Shown here: in pieces, positions 18,033-26,719 of the stretch | Position numbering within the stretch: position 1 is the stretch's first letter | Layout of the letters: each line of letters starts with the position of its first letter | From: an uncultured Lachnospiraceae bacterium | GTDB taxonomy: Bacteria; Bacillota; Clostridia; Lachnospirales; Lachnospiraceae | Assembly: GCA_947630085.1 (NCBI GenBank) | Contig: CANRGP010000017.1 | Span: forward strand, 1-34,332 | DNA: 34,332 bases | Direction: 5' to 3' | Notes under the pieces: model-generated | What the model was told of the DNA's origin: nothing | What the model saw: the letters and a program-made list of their open reading frames with translations, nothing else | The model's database searches: none | Program-made: the position numbers and the translations under genes

Positions 18033-20177
18033 CTACTTTCCCGGTTTTTTATAGAACCGTGCCGCCGCTTCAAAACGGTCCCGCAGCCGGTTCCTGTCGT
18101 TCAGGCGCAGAACGCTTCCGGTGCGCCCCGCCACAAAACGTTCCAGTTTTTCCATGTATTCCTCGGATGTGATGCTCCCCTCCGCCACATAAGCCAGTCC
18201 CTTTTCCCAGCTGGCCGTCAGATCCGGATTCAGGAGAGGCCGGATGGAAGCGTCCACCACCTCATATACCAGTTCGCCCAGAAGCGTGGGCGTGATCACC
18301 TGGGTTTTATGATTTAAAGACAGATATTTGATATTGACCAGCTTTTTCAGGATCTCCGCCCGGGTGGCGCTGGTCCCGATACCGCTCCCCCGGATCTGCG
18401 CCCGCAGCTCCTCGTCCTCGATCAGCTGTCCCGCATTCTCCATGGCAAGGATCATCGATCCGGACGAATAGCGCCTGGGCGGCGAAGTCTCTCCTTCTTT
18501 TACGGAAAAGCCCCGGATCTCCAGTTTCATACCCTTTCTGAGCGACGCAAGCATCTTCAGGAACTCCGGATTTTCCAGGTTCCGGCGGTTCCGGTCGGAA
18601 TCACCGGCTTCTCCGCCTTTTTTGCCGGAGGTCTCATCACCCTCGGAGCCGCTCCCGCCGTCCTCTCTGACAGCGCCGTCCCTCTCTTTTTTTCCGTACC
18701 CGCCGGCTACTTTCAGGTATCCCGGCTCCGCAAGCACTTTAAAGGCCGCAAAAAAATGCTCCCCCTTTTCCGTCAGCTCCAGGGAAGTCTTCTGATAGAC
18801 CGCCGCCGGATAAAAAATACTCAGGAACCGCCTGGCGATGATCTCATAGACCCGGACAGCCAGCGGTTTCAGTCCCGGAAGAGCTCCGAATCCCTGTCCC
18901 GTCGGAATGACGGCATAGTGGTCCGTAATCTGTCCGTCATTGACGTAGCGGGTCCTGGCTATGTTCTTGTAGCTCCCCGCCTGCAGGATCTCTCTTGCGA
19001 AATCTCCCAGAGGATCGAAACGGCACAGGCCCTCGATGTTTCTGCGGATCTCCTTTGCCACTGCCGTGGAGAGCACTCTGGCATCCGTTCTGGGATAGGT
19101 GACCAGTTTTTTTTCGTAAAGCTCCTGCACGATCTGCAGCGTCTGGTCGGGGCTGATCTTGAACATCTTGGAACAGTCGTTCTGCAGCTCCGCCAGATTA
19201 TAGAGAAGCGGCGGATTTTTCGTCTCTTTTCTGCGCTCCGTCGCGGACACGACCGCCGTCAGGGAGCGTTCCGTCTGTCCCGCTCCGTCCGCCGTACCGG
19301 GAAAACCGGCGGCGTCCGCCCCGGCGCCTGTCTGTCCTCCGGACAGATACGCGATCAGCTCCTCCGCTGTCCTTCTCTCCCGAAAGCCGTTGTCTTTATA
19401 TAAAGCCGGCGTACCGAAATATCTCGATCCCTCCACGCAGCGCCATTCCCCGTCAAACTCCTGTCCTTTCCCGCCGAAGGTCCCGATCACCCGATAGAAG
19501 GGCGTCTTCACGAAGGAGCGGATCTCCCGCTCCCTGCGCACGACCATCCCCAGCACACAGGTCATGACGCGGCCCACGCTGACCACGGTACGGTCCCGCT
19601 TCAGAAAACCCGAAAGCTCATTACCGTACCGGAGCGTCAGGAGTCTTGAAAAGTTGATTCCCATCAGATAGTCCTCTTTGGCCCGCAGATAAGCGGAGGC
19701 GGAGAGATTGTCATACTCCGTCCAGTCCTTCGCCTCCCGGATGCCTCTGAGTATCTCCTCCTCGGTCTGGGAATCGATCCAGACGCGCTTTCGCGTCTTG
19801 TCCTTCACGCCGGCCATCTGGTCCACCAGCCGGTAGATATATTCTCCCTCCCGTCCGGAATCGGTACAGATATAGATCACATCCACATCCGGACGGTTCA
19901 GCAGGCCGCTGACAATGCCGAACTGCCTGGCCGTGCTGTCGATGACCTGGTATTTGAATTCCTTCGGAAGAAAAGGCAGCGTCTGAAGGCTCCAGCGCTT
20001 ATACGCCGGATCATACGCCTCCGGATAACTCATGGTTACCAGATGTCCCACGCACCACGTCACAATGGCGTCGTCCGCCTCCTGGTAGCCGTCGAACCGC
20101 CGCCAGTTCTTCTTCAGCGCCGCGGCGAACTGCTGGGCGACGCTTGGCTTTTCCGCGATAAACAGTGATTTTGCCAT
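18033..20177 (-). CDS. topB: DNA topoisomerase III (type IA)
   Basis: MAKSLFIAEKPSVAQQFAAAL..., TDSGREGEYIYRLV, VTYPRTDARVLS (active-site Tyr region), GIGTSATRAEIL. Confidence 0.92.
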   Translation of the reverse strand: MAKSLFIAEKPSVAQQFAAALKKNWRRFDGYQEADDAIVTWCVGHLVTMSYPEAYDPAYKRWSLQTLPFLPKEFKYQVIDSTARQFGIVSGLLNRPDVDVIYICTDSGREGEYIYRLVDQMAGVKDKTRKRVWIDSQTEEEILRGIREAKDWTEYDNLSASAYLRAKEDYLMGINFSRLLTLRYGNELSGFLKRDRTVVSVGRVMTCVLGMVVRREREIRSFVKTPFYRVIGTFGGKGQEFDGEWRCVEGSRYFGTPALYKDNGFRERRTAEELIAYLSGGQTGAGADAAGFPGTADGAGQTERSLTAVVSATERRKETKNPPLLYNLAELQNDCSKMFKISPDQTLQIVQELYEKKLVTYPRTDARVLSTAVAKEIRRNIEGLCRFDPLGDFAREILQAGSYKNIARTRYVNDGQITDHYAVIPTGQGFGALPGLKPLAVRVYEIIARRFLSIFYPAAVYQKTSLELTEKGEHFFAAFKVLAEPGYLKVAGGYGKKERDGAVREDGGSGSEGDETSGKKGGEAGDSDRNRRNLENPEFLKMLASLRKGMKLEIRGFSVKEGETSPPRRYSSGSMILAMENAGQLIEDEELRAQIRGSGIGTSATRAEILKKLVNIKYLSLNHKTQVITPTLLGELVYEVVDASIRPLLNPDLTASWEKGLAYVAEGSITSEEYMEKLERFVAGRTGSVLRLNDRNRLRDRFEAAARFYKKPGK

Positions 20178-20239
20178 GTATTGCTCTGCTCCGTACTGAT
20201 GATTTGCCGTATAGCTTTATCCGCCCCTCCGCGTATCGC

Positions 20240-21295
20240 TCATTCCGCCCCGAACTGATAGACCGTCGTCGTCTTATACTCGTCGCCCGCTTTCAGCACC
20301 GAGGAAGCAAAGCCCGGACAGTTCAGGTTGTTGGGGAAAAACTGGGACTCGAAGCAGTATCCGTACCGGTCATGGTAGGCCGCACCGTTCTTGCCCAGAT
20401 CCGTAGACAGGGAATTCCCCGCGTAGAGCTGCAGTCCCGGAAGATCCGTGTAGACCTCCATGAAACGCCCGCTCTTCGGATCATACGCCCGTGCCGCCAG
20501 GGCCAGCTCGCCCGGCGCATGGTTCAGAACAAAGTTATTGTCGTAGCCGCCGCAGACGGCTACCTGGCGGAAATCGGTGTCGATCTCCGCTCCCAGGGGC
20601 TTCGCGGTGCGAAAATCCAGCGGCGTCCCTTCCACCGGCGCGATCTCCCCTGTGGGGACGCTCCCGTCGTTGGTCACCGTATAGCGGTCCGCGTTGATCC
20701 AGACCAGCTGATCCGTGGCAGGGCCGGAATCGTGGCCGGCCAGATTAAAATAGGCATGGTTTGTCATATTGAACACGGTATCCGAATCACAGACGGCACG
20801 GTATTCGATCCGGAGCGCGTTGTCCTCCGTCAGCGTATAGGTCACCGTGATCCTGGCATTGCCCGGAAATCCCTGGTCCCCGTCGGGGCTGAACAGAGAG
20901 AACGCGGCCGCGGTGCCCAGAGCTGTCTCCTTCACTTCCGCCTCCCACCTCCGGAAACGGTAATAATCCGGCCCGCTGTGAAGGTTGCTGCTGCCGTTGT
21001 TCCGCGAAAGCCGGTAGGTCACGCCGTTTAACGTAAACTGCGCGCCTCCGATCCGGTTGGCATTGCGGCCGACGATCTCGCCCATATGCCCGGGGTTCAC
21101 CCTGAGCGCCTCCACAGTGTCCACACCCAGAACCACGTCCGCCATCCGTCCGTCCCTGTCCGGCACCTCCATGGTCAGCCACACGGCTCCCATATCCGTA
21201 AACGACGCCGTCGCGCCCGAACCGTTTTTAAGCGTATAGCGGTACACCTCCGAACCGTCGTCCATTTTTCCAAATACTGTCTTCGTATAGCTCAC
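20240..21295 (-). CDS. galM: Aldose 1-epimerase (galactose mutarotase)
   Basis: RNANRIGGAQFTLNGVTYRLSRNNGSSNLHSG, NMTNHAYFNLAGHDSG, ESQFFPNNLNCPGF. GTG start at 21295 with upstream AAGGAG inferred. Confidence 0.88.
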   Translation of the reverse strand: MSYTKTVFGKMDDGSEVYRYTLKNGSGATASFTDMGAVWLTMEVPDRDGRMADVVLGVDTVEALRVNPGHMGEIVGRNANRIGGAQFTLNGVTYRLSRNNGSSNLHSGPDYYRFRRWEAEVKETALGTAAAFSLFSPDGDQGFPGNARITVTYTLTEDNALRIEYRAVCDSDTVFNMTNHAYFNLAGHDSGPATDQLVWINADRYTVTNDGSVPTGEIAPVEGTPLDFRTAKPLGAEIDTDFRQVAVCGGYDNNFVLNHAPGELALAARAYDPKSGRFMEVYTDLPGLQLYAGNSLSTDLGKNGAAYHDRYGYCFESQFFPNNLNCPGFASSVLKAGDEYKTTTVYQFGAE

Positions 21296-21382
21296 GCCGC
21301 ATCTCCTTATCCGATATAAACCGTATCTTCTCCGCCCCGGCATTTCCATTCCGCCGGAGCGTCCGTTTCGCTTCTGGAATCT

Positions 21383-21411
21383 ATTATATAAAGGTCGGGC
21401 TGCAAATTCAA
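21383..21411 (-). promoter_or_regulatory. Sigma-A promoter, TTGAAT-17-TATAAT, upstream of galM
   Basis: attcaa 21406-21411 and attata 21383-21388 on the + strand; 17-nt spacer. Confidence 0.75.
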
Positions 21412-21424
21412 GTGAATTCCATAA

Positions 21425-21477
21425 AATAGGGGCTGTGAAAAAAGCAGAGCACCCCGGCTCCCTTTCTTCACAGCCCC
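21425..21477 (-). terminator. Terminator-like long hairpin downstream of asd
   Basis: ggggctgtgaa...ttcacagcccc inverted repeat with inner stem. Confidence 0.6.
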
Positions 21478-21555
21478 TCCGGTTTCGGGCCGTATGAAAT
21501 ATCCGCCGCCCGGGCGGAACGCCTTTGATCCCGGCGGGACGGGCGCGGCATACGG

Positions 21556-22641
21556 TTATTTCGCGGAAATGTATCCCTGCGCCGTCAGAAGCTCCGCGCA
21601 CAGCACGGCTCCGCCCGCGGCGCCGCGGATCGTATTGTGAGACAGGCCCACAAACTTGTAATCATAGATCGTATCCTCGCGCAGACGCCCCACAGACACG
21701 CCCATGCCGTTCTCGTAGTCCACGTCCAGAGCGATCTGGGGCCGGTCGTTCTCCTCCATATAGCGGAGGAACTGCTTCGGAGCGCTGGGGAGCCCGAGTT
21801 TCTGAGGAAGCCCGGAAAATGTGTTCAGTTTTTCGATCAGCTGCGCCTTCTCGGGTTTTTTGCGGAACTTAACAAATACGGCCGCCGTATGTCCGTTGAG
21901 TATGGGCACGCGCAGACACTGGCAGGTGATGCGCGGCTCGGACGCCTTCACGATCACTCCGTTTTCGATCTTTCCCCACAGGCGCAGAGGCTCCTGCTCG
22001 CTCTTTTCCTCCTCGCCGGAAATAAAGGGGATCAGATTGCCCACCATCTCGGGCCAGTCCTTAAATGTCTTGCCGGCCCCGGAAATAGCCTGGTAGGTAG
22101 TGGCCGCCACCTCATAGGGCTCGAATTCCCTCCATGCCGTCAGTACCGGCGCGTAGCTCTGGATGGAACAGTTGGGTTTTACCGCCACAAACCCGCGCTC
22201 CGTCCCCAGACGCCTGCGCTGATATTCGATAACTGCGGCGTGCTCGGGATTGATCTCCGGAATCATCATGGGCACGTCCGGTGTCCAGCGGTGGGCGCTG
22301 TTGTTGGAAACCACGGGCGTCTCCGTCTTCGCGTAGGCTTCTTCGATCGCGCGGATCTCATCCTTGCTCATATCCACGGCGCTGAAAACAAAATCCACCT
22401 CCGACGCCACGCTCTCCACTTCATTTACATTGCGGACCACCATATTGCGAACGGCCTCGGGCATAGGGGTATCGAGCTTCCAGCGTCCGCCTATGGCTTC
22501 CTCATAGGTCTTTCCCGCAGAGCGGGGGCTGGCCGCAACGCTGGTTACCTCGAACCAGGGATGCTTCTCCAAAAGTGTGATAAAACGCTGCCCTACCATT
22601 CCCGTAGCGCCTAATACGCCGACTTTCAGCTTCTTTTCCAT
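21556..22641 (-). CDS. asd: Aspartate-semialdehyde dehydrogenase (archaeal/fungal-type long form)
   Basis: MEKKLKVGVLGATGMVGQRFITLLEKHPWFEV...VAVKPNCSIQSYAPVLTAW (active-site Cys), TYQAISGAGK. Confidence 0.9.
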   Translation of the reverse strand: MEKKLKVGVLGATGMVGQRFITLLEKHPWFEVTSVAASPRSAGKTYEEAIGGRWKLDTPMPEAVRNMVVRNVNEVESVASEVDFVFSAVDMSKDEIRAIEEAYAKTETPVVSNNSAHRWTPDVPMMIPEINPEHAAVIEYQRRRLGTERGFVAVKPNCSIQSYAPVLTAWREFEPYEVAATTYQAISGAGKTFKDWPEMVGNLIPFISGEEEKSEQEPLRLWGKIENGVIVKASEPRITCQCLRVPILNGHTAAVFVKFRKKPEKAQLIEKLNTFSGLPQKLGLPSAPKQFLRYMEENDRPQIALDVDYENGMGVSVGRLREDTIYDYKFVGLSHNTIRGAAGGAVLCAELLTAQGYISAK

Positions 22642-22676
22642 AACTTATCTCCTCGCCTTCCTGTAACATCTCACCT

Positions 22677-22705
22677 ATCCTACACAAAACTTTCGGAAAA
22701 GTCAA
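22677..22705 (-). promoter_or_regulatory. Sigma-A promoter, TTGACT-17-TAGGAT, upstream of asd
   Basis: agtcaa 22700-22705 and atccta 22677-22682 on the + strand. Confidence 0.7.
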
Positions 22706-22750
22706 TAGGAATTCGCAAGAAAAATACATTTGTACGCGTATGGCGAACAT

Positions 22751-23302
22751 TCATTTTTTTCGCCCGCAGCAGTCGCATTCCGCTCCGTGCGCATTCAATA
22801 CGCCGATCGCCTGGAGATATGAATAAACGATCGTGGATCCTGCAAACTTCATGCCGCGGCGGATCAGGTCCTTCGATATCCGGTCCGAGAGCGGCGACGT
22901 GGTCCGGAGCCGATAATCCTCCACAAGGGTCCGTCCCTCGGTAAAGCCCCAGATATACGCGTCAAATGAGCCGAATTCCTTCTGGATCTGCCAGAACACA
23001 GCGCTGTTGGCAATGCTGGCCCGCACCTTCCGCTCGTTTCGGATGATCCCGGCATCCGACAGGAGGCGGGCAATATCCTCTTCGCCATAATTCATAACCT
23101 TCCCGATCTCAAAACCGTCATAAGCCTGTCGGAACGCCTCCCGCTTATTGAGGACACATTCCCAGGAAAGACCTGCCTGGAAGCCCTCCAGGATAAAAAG
23201 CTCGTAAAGGCCGTGGTCGTCATGCAGCGGCACGCCCCACTCCTCGTCATGGTATCGGATATAAACCGGATTTCCGGGATTCACCCATGCGCAGCGTTTC
23301 AT
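22751..23302 (-). CDS. tag: DNA-3-methyladenine glycosylase I
   Basis: MKRCAWVNPGNPVYIRYHDEEWGVPLHDDHGLYELFILEGFQAGLSWECVLNKREAFR; Cys/His zinc ligands. Confidence 0.92.
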   Translation of the reverse strand: MKRCAWVNPGNPVYIRYHDEEWGVPLHDDHGLYELFILEGFQAGLSWECVLNKREAFRQAYDGFEIGKVMNYGEEDIARLLSDAGIIRNERKVRASIANSAVFWQIQKEFGSFDAYIWGFTEGRTLVEDYRLRTTSPLSDRISKDLIRRGMKFAGSTIVYSYLQAIGVLNAHGAECDCCGRKK

Positions 23303-23317
23303 AAACCGTTCCCCCCG

Positions 23318-24196
23318 CTAAAATTTGTGGCCGCCGCCTCCGCCGCTGTGACCGCCGCTGCTTCCGCCGCTGTGACCGCCTCCGCCGCCTCCGCTGCTGC
23401 TTCCGCCGTCTCCTTTGAAGATCGGGTCATAATCTTTTGTCTGATGCGTATAGATCGCGCCAATACCTGAATACAAAAACTGCCTGCGGATGTTGGCCAA
23501 TATGGTCCTTTCTGCCGGCCCGCGCCGCATACTGAGAGAAGCGGCCAGCCCGTAATTGATCAGGAGAGCAAGGAGCATGGCCAGCAGGGCATTGCTGATA
23601 TATTTCATGGGCTGGGCGATCCGCCGCCCTTCCAGAAGCGCGTGGATCTCTTTAAACGCCTCGCTGGCACATCCGTAATAATCTTCTTCTGACGCGTAGC
23701 GGTACACGTTGTCCGTCACGGTATTGGCATAATCGGTGGTTACCACATCCCAGACAGCCCCGTCACTGTATATCCAGATGTTGCGGTTATCCATATCGAT
23801 CACAAATACCGTTCCGCTGTCGGTTCCAAACCATTTCCGATAACAGCGCCGGGCAAAATCCTCCGTGGAGGATCTGTTGCTGTCCGTTGTCACAAACGCG
23901 GCGTTTCCGTAATCGGTGATCTTCTCCATCTCCCCGGACAGCTTCTCGCGCTGCCCTGCGGTAAGCAGTCCTGCCCGATCCTCCAGCCTGACCTCATATC
24001 CGGTATCCGGGTTTCGGAAGACGGCATCCGCTCCGGAGGAATCCGCCTCTTTCGCGCCTGCCGCCAGACAGAAAGTTCCTCCCCTTCCCAGGATAACGGC
24101 AAAAAATACAGCCGCGGCAAGGAAGACCCGAAGAAGCCCGGAACGGCTTCCCCGTACCTTTCGCATTTTTCCGTCAGACATCCGATCCATCTTCAT
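23318..24196 (-). CDS. TPM-domain membrane protein with Gly/Ser/His-rich C-terminus
   Basis: VRLEDRAGLLTAGQREKLSGEMEKITDYGNAAFVTTD...FVIDMDNRNIWIYSDG; tail GGGGGGHSGGSSGGHSGGGGGHKF. Start may be 24190 or 24196. Confidence 0.78.
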   Translation of the reverse strand: MKMDRMSDGKMRKVRGSRSGLLRVFLAAAVFFAVILGRGGTFCLAAGAKEADSSGADAVFRNPDTGYEVRLEDRAGLLTAGQREKLSGEMEKITDYGNAAFVTTDSNRSSTEDFARRCYRKWFGTDSGTVFVIDMDNRNIWIYSDGAVWDVVTTDYANTVTDNVYRYASEEDYYGCASEAFKEIHALLEGRRIAQPMKYISNALLAMLLALLINYGLAASLSMRRGPAERTILANIRRQFLYSGIGAIYTHQTKDYDPIFKGDGGSSSGGGGGGHSGGSSGGHSGGGGGHKF

Positions 24197-25859
24197 CGCC
24201 TCCCCGTCTGTTCAGCTGCGGCAGTTTGCGGGTCGCAAGCAGATTGTACTGCCGAATGATATCCAGGATCGCCCACAGGGCCGTTCCCATGCAGATCAGC
24301 GCTCCTATGTAATAAAACCAGTCGGAAACCGGATTCCAGATGCAGATGACAAGCGCGCAGCCGATGCCTGCCAGCGGTTTTCTTAAAACCGGCCATTTTT
24401 CCTTGAAATGTCCCCCGCCGAAGGGCCCCTTCTTCTTGGAGGGCGCCCGATCCCTCACATTCCTGCGCCGCTTAAAAAACACCGCGCGTACCACCTGCCA
24501 AAAAAGAACCAAAGGAAATATAACGTTTATCAGAGTCATCCAGGCCACGTCGTTCTCGCCCGATACCCGATTTAAAAGCCCCTGTAATCCCCCGATAAGA
24601 AGCGGAGCGAGGAAATTCAGGAAAACCAGACAAAGGGCAATTCCTATGACGTTCATCAGCGGTCCCCGCAGCCGGCTCAGTTCCCGCGTTTTTTGTTCCT
24701 TCCCGTCTTCCCCGGGCGCCGGCCTGACGGAGGCAAGCCCCTTGTCGTCTTCTCCGGTTTCCCCTGCTATGATCCGGGTAAGCTGGTCATTGGAAATCAG
24801 GACGCAGATGAAGGCCGGCAGGATCGCCAGGAGCAGAAGAAGCTCCGGTTTTAATGTCAGGAAAAGATTGAGCAGGATAAACAGCGGAACAGCAAGCAAA
24901 AACGAGCCCGCCAGGAACCGCTTCCCGTCAACCGGAAGATCGGCCGCCGCCTTTCCGGTCTGGCCGTTCACCACCGCGTAGCTGACCCGGTCCCCGTTCC
25001 GGTAAGAGAGGAACCATACCGGCAGCATGGCAAGCTCTATGCTTCTCTCGGCCGGACGCAGCGCTTCCCGGATCGCTTCCTGCCGGATCTGATATTTTCT
25101 GCACGCTGAGTCGCCCGAGAGCTCCCGGACGGCGTCCCGGACGACCGTTTCCTCCGCCTCTTCCAGATAGACCTGCTTTTCCACATCATTGGTGTCCGCG
25201 TAAAAGCCGCTGAGAAAGGACGGCGTGAACTCCTTCGCCTCCTTCATGTCAAACGGCCCTATGGCGCCGCTCAGACTGTCCGAAAACGTGGAGGAGGCAT
25301 CGTAAGCCAATCCGTCATAATCCTCATCGATCTCGTATTCTATATCGTAATTGTTCGTGATCTGATAATCGCCCTTCCGGGAGGAGCGCTCCCCCGGCAT
25401 GGTGACCGTTCCCTTTTTCCGGAACGAGTAGACCCAGTACGGCATATAGATCCCTCTGAATTTTTCGATCAGAGACTCGTCCTTCAATTCCTTCGGCGCA
25501 AAAAAGGCACGTCCGAGCAGCCTCCGGTAAGCGGCCCTGCAGTCCTCCCGGGTCCTGGTAAAGGGAATGATGCGGGACGGGCGGCGCTCCTTTCTGACAC
25601 GGCTGTCCAGTATGACCGACCCTCCGCAGAAGCTGCAGAAGGTAGCCGCCGTAGTATCTTCGCTGAGGATCTCCGCTCCGCACTGCGGACAGGTAAAGAC
25701 CGTCACCTCATATTCCCCGGATGACGGCCCGCTCTCTTCTGCGTCCTTCTCTTTGTGAAAATCATAGGGATCCACCTGTGTGCCGCAGAAGTCACAGTAC
25801 AGCTGTTGCCGCGCAATGTCAAACTTCAGGTTTCCTCCGCAATTCGGACATTCATACAT
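24174..25859 (-). CDS. Zinc-ribbon (TFIIB-type) membrane protein
   Basis: MYECPNCGGNLKFDIARQQLYCDFCGTQVD, second pair CPQCGAEI...CSFCGG, C-terminal TM segments. Confidence 0.8.
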   Translation of the reverse strand: MYECPNCGGNLKFDIARQQLYCDFCGTQVDPYDFHKEKDAEESGPSSGEYEVTVFTCPQCGAEILSEDTTAATFCSFCGGSVILDSRVRKERRPSRIIPFTRTREDCRAAYRRLLGRAFFAPKELKDESLIEKFRGIYMPYWVYSFRKKGTVTMPGERSSRKGDYQITNNYDIEYEIDEDYDGLAYDASSTFSDSLSGAIGPFDMKEAKEFTPSFLSGFYADTNDVEKQVYLEEAEETVVRDAVRELSGDSACRKYQIRQEAIREALRPAERSIELAMLPVWFLSYRNGDRVSYAVVNGQTGKAAADLPVDGKRFLAGSFLLAVPLFILLNLFLTLKPELLLLLAILPAFICVLISNDQLTRIIAGETGEDDKGLASVRPAPGEDGKEQKTRELSRLRGPLMNVIGIALCLVFLNFLAPLLIGGLQGLLNRVSGENDVAWMTLINVIFPLVLFWQVVRAVFFKRRRNVRDRAPSKKKGPFGGGHFKEKWPVLRKPLAGIGCALVICIWNPVSDWFYYIGALICMGTALWAILDIIRQYNLLATRKLPQLNRRGGDEDGSDV

Positions 25860-25900
25860 CGCTCTTTCCTCCTGTCTCCTGCCCGTTCCATCCTCCGCTC

Positions 25901-26707
25901 TTACTTTTCCCTGCCGAGCTCCACGGTCCGCTCATAGGAAGCGCGGACGGCCTTTTCCACCTCTCCGGCAAACTCCCCGGCTTCAAGAGAACGCACGCCC
26001 TCGATCGTAGAGCCTCCCGGCGAGCAGACCTGGCTGCAGAGCACTTCGGGAGCTTCCCCCGACTCGACCGCAAGCCTTGCGGCGCCAAGTACCGTCTGCC
26101 CGGCCAGACGCGCGGCGATATCCGGCGCCAGCCCTACGCTCTCTCCGGCTTTTGCGAAAGCGATGATGAATTGGTACACAAAAGCGGGTCCGCAGCCGGA
26201 TATGGCGCATCCCGCGTCAATAAGCTCCTCCGGAAGCCCGCAAAGCTGCCCGGTAAGGCGGAGGCTGTCCAGGATCGCGTTTTTTCCCTCATCCGCCAGT
26301 TTTCCGTTTCCCGCGTACAGCATACAGCCTTCTCCCACCGCGGCAGGCGTATTGGGCATGATCCGCAGTACCGGCGCCTCAAAGCCCAGCATCCCGCAGA
26401 TGGCCTTTGTCGTGATCCCGGCGGCCATAGTCACAAGAGAGAAATCCTGCCGGCGGGCCAGGACCGGGCCGATAGTCTCCAGAAGCTCCCGCATATTCTG
26501 AGGCTTTACACCGAGATAAATGTATCTGCAGTCCGCCGCAAGCTCCCCGGCGTTCATGACGGTGCAGCCCGTCTGCTGCGCAAACGGGCCGACCCTCACG
26601 GCATCCGCGTCACACAAAACCACATTTTCCGCTCCCTCGGCCCTGATCACGGCCTCCGCGAGGGTTTTTCCCATATGCCCCACTCCGATAAATCCAAACC
26701 GATGCAT
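25901..26707 (-). CDS. proC: Pyrroline-5-carboxylate reductase
   Basis: MHRFGFIGVGHMGKTLAEAVI..., MPNTPAAVGEGC, SGCGPAFVYQFI, CSPGGSTIEGV. Confidence 0.93.
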   Translation of the reverse strand: MHRFGFIGVGHMGKTLAEAVIRAEGAENVVLCDADAVRVGPFAQQTGCTVMNAGELAADCRYIYLGVKPQNMRELLETIGPVLARRQDFSLVTMAAGITTKAICGMLGFEAPVLRIMPNTPAAVGEGCMLYAGNGKLADEGKNAILDSLRLTGQLCGLPEELIDAGCAISGCGPAFVYQFIIAFAKAGESVGLAPDIAARLAGQTVLGAARLAVESGEAPEVLCSQVCSPGGSTIEGVRSLEAGEFAGEVEKAVRASYERTVELGREK

Positions 26708-26719
26708 TCCTTTCCCTCC

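Noticed and set aside
15812-18172. 786-aa + strand ORF opposite the HAD and aldolase genes
   Set aside because: Shadow ORF spanning two convincing minus-strand genes; no recognisable domain motifs.
23318-23410. Gly/Ser/His repeat at the TPM protein C-terminus as a novel repeat element
   Set aside because: Gly/Ser-rich tails of this kind are common in TPM-domain proteins, so not reported as a separate novelty.
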